In this document: positions 25,926-34,035 of the stretch, one piece after another
Layout: each line of letters opens with the position of its first letter
Numbering within the stretch: the first letter of the stretch is position 1
Assembly (NCBI RefSeq): GCF_000773685.1
Contig: NZ_JPQO01000195.1
Location: 1 to 41,446, forward strand
Length of the DNA stretch: 41,446 nt
Reading direction: 5' to 3'
From: Acinetobacter sp. HR7
Lineage (GTDB): Bacteria; Pseudomonadota; Gammaproteobacteria; Pseudomonadales; Moraxellaceae
Program-made: the position numbers and the translations under genes
The notes under the pieces: generated by a model
Told to the model about the DNA's origin: nothing
Database searches by the model: none
The model's input: only the letters and a program-made list of their open reading frames with translations

Positions 25926-26297
25926 ATGCTACGTATAATTTTATTTGCTTTGACTTTGGGTGTAGCGGTGTCAGGATGTGCGACTACAGAAAATATTATT
26001 GCTAAAGTACATACACCGGATACACCATTAGAACAGGTTCTAAAATTACGCCCTGAATTGCGTAATGAAATGGCGACGGTAGAGTTACGACAATTTTTTA
26101 ATAATCCAGAATCTCCTACGGCAGGACAGGTAAAAGTTACAGAAACGGGTTTAAAAGATGATTCGGTAAAAGCCATTCAAACCATTTATCACTTTAAGCG
26201 GGATGGTAATAAATGGGAATTGGTGAATACTCAGAAAATGTATCAATGCTTACGCGGTAGCGATCAGAAAAAATTCCAGCAAGAACCATGTGCATAA
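25926..26297 (+). CDS. Small lipoprotein of unknown function
   Basis: A 123-residue protein with a lipoprotein signal peptide: MLRIILFALTLGVAVSGC, with lipobox VSGC and the lipidated Cys at 18. The following residues, ATTENIIAK, do not contain an Asp at +2, so outer-membrane sorting is expected. The mature part has alternating beta-like segments (TGLKDDSVKAIQTIYHFKRD) and a C-terminal cysteine pair (QCLRG, EPCA). No family is recognised with certainty. It stands alone between two terminators. Confidence 0.8.
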   Translation: MLRIILFALTLGVAVSGCATTENIIAKVHTPDTPLEQVLKLRPELRNEMATVELRQFFNNPESPTAGQVKVTETGLKDDSVKAIQTIYHFKRDGNKWELVNTQKMYQCLRGSDQKKFQQEPCA

Positions 26298-26328
26298 TTT
26301 TGTTTGATATTTAAACGAAATTTGGTTA

Positions 26329-26356
26329 AAAGCGTATCTTATTGATGCGCTTTTTT
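26329..26356 (+). terminator. Terminator after the lipoprotein gene
   Basis: AAAGCGTATC (26329-26338) pairs with GATGCGCTTT (26344-26353) with one G-U pair, followed by T6. The hairpin covers the upstream TTG/ATG candidates of the next gene, so that gene must start later. Confidence 0.82.
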
Positions 26357-26365
26357 GAGATCAAA

Positions 26366-27445
26366 ATGAGTCATAATAACTTCAAATTGTTAAAAACTAT
26401 TTTTTTAGATTTACTGATTTTTAATTCTCAAATTCATCTAGAAAATATTCAAAAATATCATCAGTTTAATTTGCTTAAAAGTAACCTATCTAATGTGGAG
26501 AATGAGTGGAGGTATGTTTTCCACAATGAGGAGTTAAATAAGAAACTAGCTTCATTTTGTGCTGCATTGAAAACCTATAATAAAACTAAGAAGGCTGAAG
26601 TTTTAGAATCTCTCGAAAAAATATCATTGGATATTAATGATATTTTATCCACACATATAACAAATGATGTTTTAGATAGTGAAGATTTTGAAAATGAAAA
26701 AATACTCATATCAGAATTAAAAGAGATTCAATCAAACTTTGTTCAACAATCAGATATTAAAAAAGCATTAGAAAAATTGCATCTTATAACTGATGAGGCA
26801 GATAGTATTGAATTAAAGCTCAAGGGTATAGAAAAAGATTACGAAAATATCTTAGCTATATTTAGAGATTTTAAGGAGAAAAACGCTCAACTCAATGAAG
26901 ATATCGATAAAAAAAGTAATGAAGATATTCATGGACTATATAATAAAATTTATAAGCTCGAAATTCAGATTGCAGATAAATATCGCAATTGGGCATTAGG
27001 AATTTTTGGTGTTATTAGTTTCATATTAATTTGGAAATTATTTAATGTGAGTTTGGGCTTTAATAAGTGGGGAATAAGTTTTTCTATTCCTTCTAAAGCG
27101 TTTGGATGGGAATATTTTATCAATGTATTAGTATTAGTAGGACTTTCAACACCTGCTTGGTATCTTACACGTGAGTCTTCAAAGCATAGAAAAGTTGCAT
27201 ATAAAGCGCAAAGTTTAGGAACTGAACTTGCAGCTTTTCCTTTATATGCACGTGAATTTAAAGATGAAGACCGTTTAGAACTTCGGAAAATTTTAGCTGA
27301 TCGTTTTTTTGGGCAAGAGCTTTATAACAATTCGAAAGTTGGTTCAAATTCTGATAATTCACTGGAACAAATTAAATTGCTGACGGAAGCAAACAAGGTT
27401 TTAGCTGAGTCCCTTAAAATCAAGAAAATTACTGAAGCAAGTTAA
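26366..27445 (+). CDS. Unrecognised coiled-coil membrane protein
   Basis: A 359-residue protein that I do not recognise. Residues 1 to about 205 are highly charged and helical, rich in K, E, N and L, with coiled-coil character, especially about 125-205. Two hydrophobic segments follow: about 209-227 (WALGIFGVISFILIWKLF) and about 250-267. A C-terminal cytoplasmic region (277-318) has an ELAAF...EDRLELRKILADRFFG pattern that looks conserved. Codon use is very AT-rich compared with the MFS gene downstream, suggesting later acquisition. The ATG at 26366 has GAGA 5 nt upstream; upstream start codons lie inside the preceding terminator. It is monocistronic. A role cannot be assigned. Confidence 0.75.
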   Translation: MSHNNFKLLKTIFLDLLIFNSQIHLENIQKYHQFNLLKSNLSNVENEWRYVFHNEELNKKLASFCAALKTYNKTKKAEVLESLEKISLDINDILSTHITNDVLDSEDFENEKILISELKEIQSNFVQQSDIKKALEKLHLITDEADSIELKLKGIEKDYENILAIFRDFKEKNAQLNEDIDKKSNEDIHGLYNKIYKLEIQIADKYRNWALGIFGVISFILIWKLFNVSLGFNKWGISFSIPSKAFGWEYFINVLVLVGLSTPAWYLTRESSKHRKVAYKAQSLGTELAAFPLYAREFKDEDRLELRKILADRFFGQELYNNSKVGSNSDNSLEQIKLLTEANKVLAESLKIKKITEAS

Positions 27446-27574
27446 TATTTCAGAATTTAAGCCATTCAGACATGATTGTACGGTAGACTGACAGCAACGA
27501 TTTAAGTTTAAAACTCTGCTACACTTTGCTCAATTTTTTCAAATTCAGCTCTTTTAAAATTCTAAAAAGAGTAA

Positions 27575-28822
27575 ATGAGCCTTAACTCTTCCATGCAAAA
27601 TATTCAAACTACAAAGCTCACCCGTGCCACCATCATGTTCCCCTTGGCGCTGGTGCTGTTTGAGTTCTCCGTCTATATCTGTAATGACCTGGTACAGCCA
27701 GCCATGCTCGCGATTACCAAAGATTTTGGTGTCAGCAGTACCTGGGCACCGTCGTCCATGTCATTTTTCCTGCTGGGTGGGGCATTTATTGCCGGGATAT
27801 TGGGGCCGCTGTCAGACCGTTGGGGCCGTAAAACTGTACTGCTTGGTGGCGTGGCTTTTTTCGTGATCACCTGTCTGGCAATTCTGTTTACGCCAAATAT
27901 CGAAAGTTTTATTGGACTGCGCTTTTTACAGGGCTTTGGCCTGTCCGTGATTGGGGCAGTGGGTTATGCTGTCATTCAGGAAACCTTTGAAGAACGCGAT
28001 GCCATTAAAGTCATGGCACTCATGGCGAATGTTTCTTTGCTGGCGCCATTACTTGGCCCAGTGTTGGGTGCCTTTATGATTGAGCATGTCTCTTGGCATT
28101 GGGGCTTTATCGGGATTGCGGCTTTAGCATTGATCAGCTGGTTTGGTCTCAAAGCCAAAATGCCTGATCCCAAAATTAGCCGGGTCAAACAGCCACTCAG
28201 TTATATCTGGGATGACTTTAAACGGGTCTTGAAAAACAAACGCTTTGTGACTTTGACTTTGTCATTATCCACGATTGGTATGCCGCTGATGCTCTGGATT
28301 GCACTATCCCCAGTGATGCTGGTAGAACGACTAGGGCTAACCAGTATGCAGTATGGACTGGCGCAAATTCCGGTACTCGGCGGACTGATCGCAGGCAACC
28401 TGCTTCTCATGAAAATCATCGATAAAATGCCACTCGGGCAAACTGTATTGCGGGCGGTACCGATGATGTGTGCAGGCACGTTGATCGTCGTAGCAGGCCT
28501 GTTTGTACCGGATTATTTTGTCTATAGCCTGATTATTGGCATGACGCTGGTGAGTCTGGGTGAAGGTTTAAGTTTCTCGGTGATTTACCGTTTTGCCCTG
28601 ATGTCCTCGGAAGTGTCTAAAGGTACAGTTGCCGCAGCTTTATCAGTGCTGATGATGCTGAGTTTCTTCTTTGTGATCGAACTGGTGCGGATGATTTATG
28701 AAGCTTATGACATTTGGGGCTATAGCATTTCCTGTGCTGTGTTGATCGCACTGTGGTTTGGTATTCCAAGAGCGTGTTTAAAAACGCTGATGGTGGAAAG
28801 GAAGGAGAGAGGGGAGTTTTAA
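27575..28822 (+). CDS. craA: MFS multidrug/chloramphenicol efflux pump, CraA/MdfA-like
   Basis: A 415-residue, 12-helix major facilitator of the DHA1/MdfA group. It strongly resembles Acinetobacter CraA and E. coli MdfA: TIMFPLALVLFEFSVYICND, with the membrane-embedded acidic residue of the MdfA signature, GPLSDRWGRKTVLL (motif A), and MALMANVSLLAPLLGPVLGA (motif C). CraA confers intrinsic chloramphenicol resistance in A. baumannii. CraA itself starts at a residue equivalent to the ATG at 27593, so that start is an alternative. The last residues, ERKERGEF, are encoded by a repeat-like purine-rich sequence and differ from CraA. Confidence 0.9.
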   Translation: MSLNSSMQNIQTTKLTRATIMFPLALVLFEFSVYICNDLVQPAMLAITKDFGVSSTWAPSSMSFFLLGGAFIAGILGPLSDRWGRKTVLLGGVAFFVITCLAILFTPNIESFIGLRFLQGFGLSVIGAVGYAVIQETFEERDAIKVMALMANVSLLAPLLGPVLGAFMIEHVSWHWGFIGIAALALISWFGLKAKMPDPKISRVKQPLSYIWDDFKRVLKNKRFVTLTLSLSTIGMPLMLWIALSPVMLVERLGLTSMQYGLAQIPVLGGLIAGNLLLMKIIDKMPLGQTVLRAVPMMCAGTLIVVAGLFVPDYFVYSLIIGMTLVSLGEGLSFSVIYRFALMSSEVSKGTVAAALSVLMMLSFFFVIELVRMIYEAYDIWGYSISCAVLIALWFGIPRACLKTLMVERKERGEF

Positions 28823-28932
28823 ACTCCTCCCTTTGGAAAAGGGTGAGGAACACTGTTCTGCAAGAGAGGGATTAAATTAAAATAATTGTAAATATATGAA
28901 TCCCCCCTAAATCTCCCTATTCCCAAGGGGGA
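28811..28932. repeat. Hairpin-rich intergenic repeat after craA
   Basis: The sequence begins with GGAGTTT-T-AAACTCC (28814-28828), which includes the craA stop codon, continues with a CCTCCCTTT/AAAGG-GTGAGG pairing (28827-28847), and ends with CCCCC...GGGGG around an AT core (28902-28931). Alternating poly-C and poly-G blocks of this kind are typical of short dispersed intergenic repeats in Acinetobacter. It may also act as the craA terminator. Repeat status needs a genome-wide count. Confidence 0.5.
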
Positions 28933-28942
28933 CGTCAGAAAA

Positions 28943-29239
28943 TCAGGCCTCAGCTGGTTGCTCCAACTTCTTTAACTTTAAATCAAACACAAATGGCCCA
29001 AACGGCAGGATTGAAGCGATCAATCCCATAATAAACATACTCAGTGACCATTTCTGCTTTTCACATACTGCAAACAGTACCACCAGAAACAGTACAAACA
29101 ATACCCCATGTCCCATACCGATATATTTCACCAGAATCGGATTATCCATCATGTATTTCACCGGCATCGCAATAAATAACAACAGCAGAAATGAAATACC
29201 TTCGATCAGGCCAACAAGGCGCAGGGTTTTGATGTTCAT
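28943..29239 (-). CDS. DUF3817 family small membrane protein
   Basis: A 98-residue integral membrane protein with three hydrophobic segments. The DUF3817 pattern is visible: LVGLIEGISFLLLLFIAMPVKY, then GMGHGVLFVLFLVVL, then ASILPFGPFVFD. The glycine/histidine GxGHG element in the second helix is characteristic. Function is unknown, though many members lie near transport or stress genes. ATG at 29239 is chosen over a GTG at 29245; neither has a strong Shine-Dalgarno. Confidence 0.87.
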   Translation of the reverse strand: MNIKTLRLVGLIEGISFLLLLFIAMPVKYMMDNPILVKYIGMGHGVLFVLFLVVLFAVCEKQKWSLSMFIMGLIASILPFGPFVFDLKLKKLEQPAEA

Positions 29240-29413
29240 AAGCACATTTTAAAAATTGGAAACGGAGTCGAGTGTAGCGGATATATTGATAAGAATAAAC
29301 CGATTTAATTTCTATAAGTTTTTGTATTTAAAAATAATAATTCTGAGTGGTGAGCTTGGTTTTAGCTACATTTAGGCTACTGGGTAAAATGAACTGACTG
29401 ATTTATAAAACAT

Positions 29414-29437
29414 AAAAAAGCACCTTAAATCAGGTGC
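29414..29437 (-). terminator. Terminator after sodC
   Basis: GCACCT (29420-29425) and AGGTGC (29432-29437) form a 6-bp stem with a 6-nt loop, extended by A-T pairs, with T6 on the minus strand. Confidence 0.82.
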
Positions 29438-29454
29438 TTCTTCGTGGATGGAGC

Positions 29455-30003
29455 TTAAATCACGCCACAGGCAATACGGTCACCGCCACCTCCTAGTGGA
29501 AGTGGTGAGTCAGAGTAATTGTCCCCACCAGCATGAACCATGATGGCACGTCCCTGAACATCGGCCAGTTTCAGGCGTGGTGCAACTACGGTCACTTTGG
29601 CAGTTCCATCAGCAGCCACTTTCAGTGCAGGCAAGTCACCGAGGTGGCCAGTCATTGGCGTACCGTGGTTTGGTGCCTGGTTGGTATTCAGGTGGCCACC
29701 TGCAGCAAGGGCAGCACCGACTTTGCCATCTTTTTCGGCCGGGTCACATGAACCATTTTCATGGATATGGAAACCACGTTCACCCACTGGCAGGTTGCTT
29801 AGGTTGGTACGAATCACCAGACCAGCCGGGCTGTCTGCTAGATAGACCATACCAATCGATTCACCCACACCTTGTGCAGTCACGGCATTGACCGTCACGG
29901 CTTTCATATTTTCAATATTGGGTTGTGTAGAAGAGGTCGCGCAGCCGGTGAACAGAGCAGCACTGATCATGCCGAGTGCAGATAATTTGACGAATAAAGA
30001 CAT
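29455..30003 (-). CDS. sodC: Cu/Zn superoxide dismutase, lipoprotein form
   Basis: A 182-residue periplasmic Cu,Zn superoxide dismutase. Copper and zinc ligands appear in GFHIHENGSC, GGHLNTNQAPNHG and MTGHLGDLP, and the last copper ligand with the active-site Arg in MVHAGGDNY and GGGDRIACGV. The N-terminus MSLFVKLSALGMISAALFTGC ends in a lipobox, so the enzyme should be membrane-anchored rather than soluble. It detoxifies superoxide arising outside the cytoplasm. The frame is open upstream of 30003, but this ATG gives a clean lipoprotein signal; the ATG at 30012 is the alternative. Confidence 0.95.
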   Translation of the reverse strand: MSLFVKLSALGMISAALFTGCATSSTQPNIENMKAVTVNAVTAQGVGESIGMVYLADSPAGLVIRTNLSNLPVGERGFHIHENGSCDPAEKDGKVGAALAAGGHLNTNQAPNHGTPMTGHLGDLPALKVAADGTAKVTVVAPRLKLADVQGRAIMVHAGGDNYSDSPLPLGGGGDRIACGVI

Positions 30004-30130
30004 TATAGGCATCCCATCATTATTGTGATTATGTGCCTTCATTGAAGCAGATTGACTGCAACAAGACTATGAAGATGAAGTACTTAAATGTTTTCGCTTT
30101 GTAATTCCGATGTAAAGATCACCATCCGGC

Positions 30131-31273
30131 TTAGAGCGGCGCAGACGGCGGTGGGTCTTTTTTCTCCTCTTCGATGTCATAAGCCATGGTGGCTTTCGGC
30201 ATCATCAGTGGTTCATGCTGGTCACTTTCATGCAGCCATTCACGCCAGATTGCCAGCAGCACAGCCAGAATCACTGGGCCAATAAACACGCCGATTAGAC
30301 CAAAGCTGGCAATACCGCCCAAGACGCCAAACATGATCAGTAGGAATGGAATCTGGGTTGCACCAGAGATCACCAGCGGACGAATGACGTTGTCGGCGGT
30401 ACTAACAATGCAGACGCCCCAAGCCATTACACCAATCGCTTCAATGGTCTGGCCTTGCGTGAACAGCCACAGTGATACAGCACCATAAGCCATTGGTGGG
30501 CCAAAGGGAATCAGGGCAAAGATAAAGGTGACGATAGTGAGTACCATCGGATTCGGCACACCTGCCACGAAATAGCTCACACCAGCCAGTAGCGACTGGG
30601 CAATCGCAGTCAGGCCGACGCCATACACCACGGCACGAGTGGTATCGGAAATGGTATCCAGATAATGATGCACACGAGGACCGATGACTTTTTCCAGCGC
30701 CTTGCTCACCTGTCTCAGAATGGTTTCACCATCACGATAGAAGAAGAACAGCGACAGCATGGCAAAGCCGAGCTTGACCAGATTCTTGCTGATTTCACTA
30801 AACAGCACCTTGCCATAGTTCAGGTGGCCCTGAATCCAGAGGGAAATATTCTGGGCAATGCTGTTCGGGTCATTGTTAATTTCGCGGAGTGTGCGGGAAA
30901 TTTCCTTACCGACAATAGGCAATTTGCGGATAAATTCCGGCACGTTGAGGTGACCGGAAAATACCTGTTTCTGCAATTCGAAATACAGGTTACGACCTTC
31001 ATGCTGCAGCAGGAAAATGGCAAAGGTTAAAGGAATACCCACGACCAGAGTGACAATCAGCATCATCAACACGGCGCTGACATTCGGCCGGTTCCCCACA
31101 TTGCGCTTGATGGACTGGTACATCGGCCAGGTCATATAGGCAATAATGGCCGCCCAGACCACAGGCACAATGAAGTACTTAAGTACATTAAAACTCAAAA
31201 AAAGCAGGACAAAAAAGAGTCCAAACAATAAGACTTTTTGTAATGTGGGCGCGTATTGTTGCACTGAATTCAA
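30131..31273 (-). CDS. AI-2E/PerM family permease
   Basis: A 380-residue polytopic protein of the AI-2E transporter (PerM/YdiK/TqsA) family. N-terminal helices (FGLFFVLLFLSFNVLKYFIV) are followed by a long soluble loop and the C-terminal helices IFALIPFGPPMAYGAVSLWL and VLGGIASFGLIGVFIGPVIL, the family signatures. Members act in export of autoinducer-2 or as Na+/H+ antiporters; the substrate here is unknown. The start is a TTG with AAGGA 8 nt upstream. The C-terminal tail is charged and proline-rich. It lies between sodC and an orphan parA on the same strand. Confidence 0.9.
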   Translation of the reverse strand: MNSVQQYAPTLQKVLLFGLFFVLLFLSFNVLKYFIVPVVWAAIIAYMTWPMYQSIKRNVGNRPNVSAVLMMLIVTLVVGIPLTFAIFLLQHEGRNLYFELQKQVFSGHLNVPEFIRKLPIVGKEISRTLREINNDPNSIAQNISLWIQGHLNYGKVLFSEISKNLVKLGFAMLSLFFFYRDGETILRQVSKALEKVIGPRVHHYLDTISDTTRAVVYGVGLTAIAQSLLAGVSYFVAGVPNPMVLTIVTFIFALIPFGPPMAYGAVSLWLFTQGQTIEAIGVMAWGVCIVSTADNVIRPLVISGATQIPFLLIMFGVLGGIASFGLIGVFIGPVILAVLLAIWREWLHESDQHEPLMMPKATMAYDIEEEKKDPPPSAPL

Positions 31274-31390
31274 TGACTCATTCCTTAGGTCGTGACAGGC
31301 ATATTAACTGGAAAAATATCCATCCGCAAACGAGCATGAATGAAGTATTTCAGATTAGCTTATCTGATCAAGATACCACTGATTTGGCAG

Positions 31391-32035
31391 CTAAAACCAT
31401 TCGGTTGGGTCATCAATGATGGCATTTAGAACCGGTTGCCATTGTAACTGCAATTCACGGTACATTTTCTGTGGCTTGTCGAAAATAGCCAGGCCTTGCA
31501 TCGCCAGACGGCCATAGGGCGTTCGCTCGGTAATCCAGGCCACCGGTTGCTGGTCAATGCGATCAAAGAACTGCTGGATTTCCTGATTGGACGCAGCATT
31601 GGGACGGGTACGATTTGCCAGTAGCAGAATCTGCACTTTGCCTTTGCGAATACGTTTGATGTCCTGCAGATGCTTTAGGAAACGTCGGGTTGAGTCGATA
31701 TCAAAAAAAGACGGCTGTAAAGGCACGATGATGGCATGAGCTTCACTGATCAGTGGCTCAGCCTGTTTCCCGGTCAATGCACCCGGTGCATCGATGATTA
31801 GGTATTCGATATTCTTCGGCACATCGCCAATGGATTTGCTGTCACGCCAATCCAGACTCTGAATGGGGGCAGCATCTTCAGGACGCTGTTTCAGCCATTG
31901 CAGGGCAGATTTCTGGTTATCGGCATCGGCGAGCGCAACCTTATAGCCTTTCTGGGCCAGTGCTGATGCCAGACTAATAGCAGTGATGGTCTTGCCACAA
32001 CCGCCTTTCTGATTCGCAACTAAGATCGTTTTCAT
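31391..32035 (-). CDS. Orphan ParA-family ATPase
   Basis: A 214-residue deviant Walker A ATPase: KGGCGKT at 10-16, DAPG as Walker B near residue 87, and a short C-terminal domain. There is no ParB-like partner next to it, so it is not a plasmid or chromosome partition pair. Such orphan ParA proteins position cell-surface machines, pili or chemotaxis arrays. It is divergent (124-bp gap) from a membrane-anchored nuclease-like gene. Which cargo it serves is not visible. Confidence 0.88.
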   Translation of the reverse strand: MKTILVANQKGGCGKTITAISLASALAQKGYKVALADADNQKSALQWLKQRPEDAAPIQSLDWRDSKSIGDVPKNIEYLIIDAPGALTGKQAEPLISEAHAIIVPLQPSFFDIDSTRRFLKHLQDIKRIRKGKVQILLLANRTRPNAASNQEIQQFFDRIDQQPVAWITERTPYGRLAMQGLAIFDKPQKMYRELQLQWQPVLNAIIDDPTEWF

Positions 32036-32159
32036 GAGCCGTGTGATTTAATTCTTTACCCAGCTAGCATATCATTCTTTTCAGGCTGGCAGCGGATGGA
32101 ACCCCATCGACTTCAGTCGAATCTATCCATCAAGAATGTAAAAGATAAAGGAAGACTGA

Positions 32160-32636
32160 ATGTCCATTTGGATGGCAATGCTGATTGGGGCCTGTATTGG
32201 CATTGTATTAACTACCCTGATTCTGGGGCAAAGCCGTAATGGCCGGATCAAGGCGGAATATGAACAGTATATTGCCGAGCTGGAGCTGGAACATCAGCAG
32301 GCTCTGGCTGCGGCACAGAAACGCAGTGTAAATACCAGCCGTGCCGTATTAAAAGGGAAAATGGCCGAGCAGCTGGCACCGATCATGCCTGAATTCCAGT
32401 ATCTGCCAAGCGATGCCAAGTTCCTCGGTGATCCGGTGGACTATGTGGTGTTTGATGGCTATACCGATTTCCGTGATGGTGATGGTCTGGCTGAAGATAT
32501 TGAAGTGGTGTTGATCGACATCAAGAGTGGTGGAGCACGGCTGACCAAAGGACAGCAGGCGATTGCCCGGGCGATTCAGGAAGGCCGGGTGCGCTTTGAA
32601 ACCATTCGTATCGACTTTGAAGAGCTGGAAAATTAG
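32160..32636 (+). CDS. Membrane-anchored Holliday-junction-resolvase-like nuclease domain protein
   Basis: A 158-residue protein. An N-terminal transmembrane helix (about 3-23, IWMAMLIGACIGIVLTTLIL) leads to a charged coiled-coil linker and then a PD-(D/E)XK-like domain: GDPVDYVVFDGY, EVVLIDIKSGGARLTKGQQA. This matches the archaeal-type resolvase-related family (Endonuc_Holl). The Asp/Asp-x-Lys arrangement (D in DPVDY, DIK) is compatible with an active nuclease, but whether it cuts DNA is unproven. GGAAG precedes the start. The downstream gene begins 11 bp after the stop, so the two are an operon. Confidence 0.85.
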   Translation: MSIWMAMLIGACIGIVLTTLILGQSRNGRIKAEYEQYIAELELEHQQALAAAQKRSVNTSRAVLKGKMAEQLAPIMPEFQYLPSDAKFLGDPVDYVVFDGYTDFRDGDGLAEDIEVVLIDIKSGGARLTKGQQAIARAIQEGRVRFETIRIDFEELEN

Positions 32637-32647
32637 GACAATGTCCG

Positions 32648-33229
32648 ATGGATAAGTTAATGATCACCTTAGCACTATTCGCCGTGGGTATCTGGATCTG
32701 GATAGAATTTTTTCGTGCCGTGCCACATCTGGAAGAAACTGGCGTGCTGAAAAACTTTAAGGTCGAAGCCGTGCAGCCCGTTTCAGCGACTTATACCATT
32801 CTGGAAAAATCCTTTATTGCACCGAATCGCCGGGTACTGCATCAGGCCAGCCCTTTTGTCGGTGGATTTAATGATCTGGCTTATCTCAGTAATATTGATG
32901 TACTGCTCACTCGGCAGCCTTTACCAGAGATGCAGGCCAAACTGGAGCTGGATAAGTCTAAACGCTGTTTTCAGGTTGAAGGCATTTTGAATGATGCAGA
33001 ACGCGAAGCGATTCAAAACTATGTGCAGCACTTTAGCCTGATTGCTGCCAATAAAAGCATTGCCAACCAGTTGCGCCGTCTGAAATCCGGTCAGCAGATT
33101 CAGCTAAAAGGTGAGATTGTCTCGGTACGTTCCGGCACTACTGGACAAACCTTTGCTGCCGGAATTGGATCAAAGCAGCGTGACCAATGTCAAATGGTAA
33201 AAGTGACACGTCTTCAGGTTTTAAATTAG
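32648..33229 (+). CDS. Unknown membrane-anchored protein, paralogue of 34036-34602
   Basis: A 193-residue protein with one N-terminal membrane helix (about 4-22) and a soluble remainder predicted outside the cytoplasm. Its C-terminal half (AANKSIANQLRRLKSGQQIQ, then LKGEIVSVRSG) lines up with the protein at 34036-34602 (PANPQIAKAIKQVKRGDLVR, then LKGELVEVRD), including a Cys before the final beta strand. The beta-rich pattern suggests an OB-like fold. It is co-transcribed with the nuclease-like gene. Its stop is one base from the stop of the convergent methyltransferase gene. I cannot assign a function. Confidence 0.8.
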   Translation: MDKLMITLALFAVGIWIWIEFFRAVPHLEETGVLKNFKVEAVQPVSATYTILEKSFIAPNRRVLHQASPFVGGFNDLAYLSNIDVLLTRQPLPEMQAKLELDKSKRCFQVEGILNDAEREAIQNYVQHFSLIAANKSIANQLRRLKSGQQIQLKGEIVSVRSGTTGQTFAAGIGSKQRDQCQMVKVTRLQVLN

Positions 33230-33230
33230 C

Positions 33231-33857
33231 TCAAGTTGGTTTACGTGCCCGTGCCAGCAGCATGCGTTGGCCGATACTTGGAATGCCCGCTGCATCGATA
33301 TATTTGACTTCATCCAGTTCAAAACCCGCTTCTAGCAATGCCAGTTCAATATCCCGGTTCAGGTGGCAGCCATCCGCGACTTTTTTCTGAATTGGTGTCA
33401 GTAATTGCTGTAAACGCTGCACATTCAGGTTTTGCCGGTTCAGCACATGCTCAACCACATGCAGGGTTCCACCTGGAACAAGCACCCGGTAGATTTCATG
33501 CAGGCTTTTCACCAGATCCGGCACGCTGCATAGCGTCCAGGTCGAGACCACATTTTCAATTGTGTCATTGTCAAACGGCAGTGCTTCAGCGTTGGCAAGG
33601 ATGTGTTCCACCAGAAACGGTGCAGCCTGAATGCGTTCCTGTCCCAGCTTAAATATCTCGTTGCTTGGTTCCAAGGCATAGACCGTACTGATGCCCTGAT
33701 AAAACGGCAGATTTAACCCGGTACCAAAGCCGATTTCCAGCACTTCACCAGAGACACCGACCAAAAGTTCACGACGCAGATCCATCAGGGAAGGTGTTTG
33801 CATCACCTGATTGAGCAGATGAGGGAAAATATGTTTTTGATAAAATTGATACAGCAT
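33231..33857 (-). CDS. Class I SAM-dependent methyltransferase
   Basis: A 208-residue methyltransferase. Motif I LEIGFGTGLNLPFY is near residue 37, an acidic residue ends strand 2 (VYALEPS), and motif IV/post-I elements include VVSTWTLCSV and YRVLVPGGTLHVVEH. This is the Methyltransf_11 class, often similar to UbiE or to small-molecule/lipid methyltransferases. The C-terminus has HLNRDIELALLEAGFELDEV. The substrate cannot be read from sequence. It converges on the 193-residue unknown gene with a 1-base gap and no terminator between them. Confidence 0.88.
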   Translation of the reverse strand: MLYQFYQKHIFPHLLNQVMQTPSLMDLRRELLVGVSGEVLEIGFGTGLNLPFYQGISTVYALEPSNEIFKLGQERIQAAPFLVEHILANAEALPFDNDTIENVVSTWTLCSVPDLVKSLHEIYRVLVPGGTLHVVEHVLNRQNLNVQRLQQLLTPIQKKVADGCHLNRDIELALLEAGFELDEVKYIDAAGIPSIGQRMLLARARKPT

Positions 33858-34035
33858 GGTTATAGGTTCGATTTATGGCTGGACTGACCTTAGCTTAACC
33901 GAAAATTCTGCAGGTACAAGCAGATTCAGCCTGACCAAACCAATGCACATTGTTACCAATATCAACTATTTCCTTCACAAAATCACGCTAAGATAGTCTG
34001 AAAAGATGAATTGAGAAGACTGGACTAGATAAGAG

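Noticed and set aside
30665..31030. 121-codon plus-strand frame inside the AI-2E permease gene
   Set aside because: It lies wholly antisense to a gene with clear family motifs and shows no independent features.
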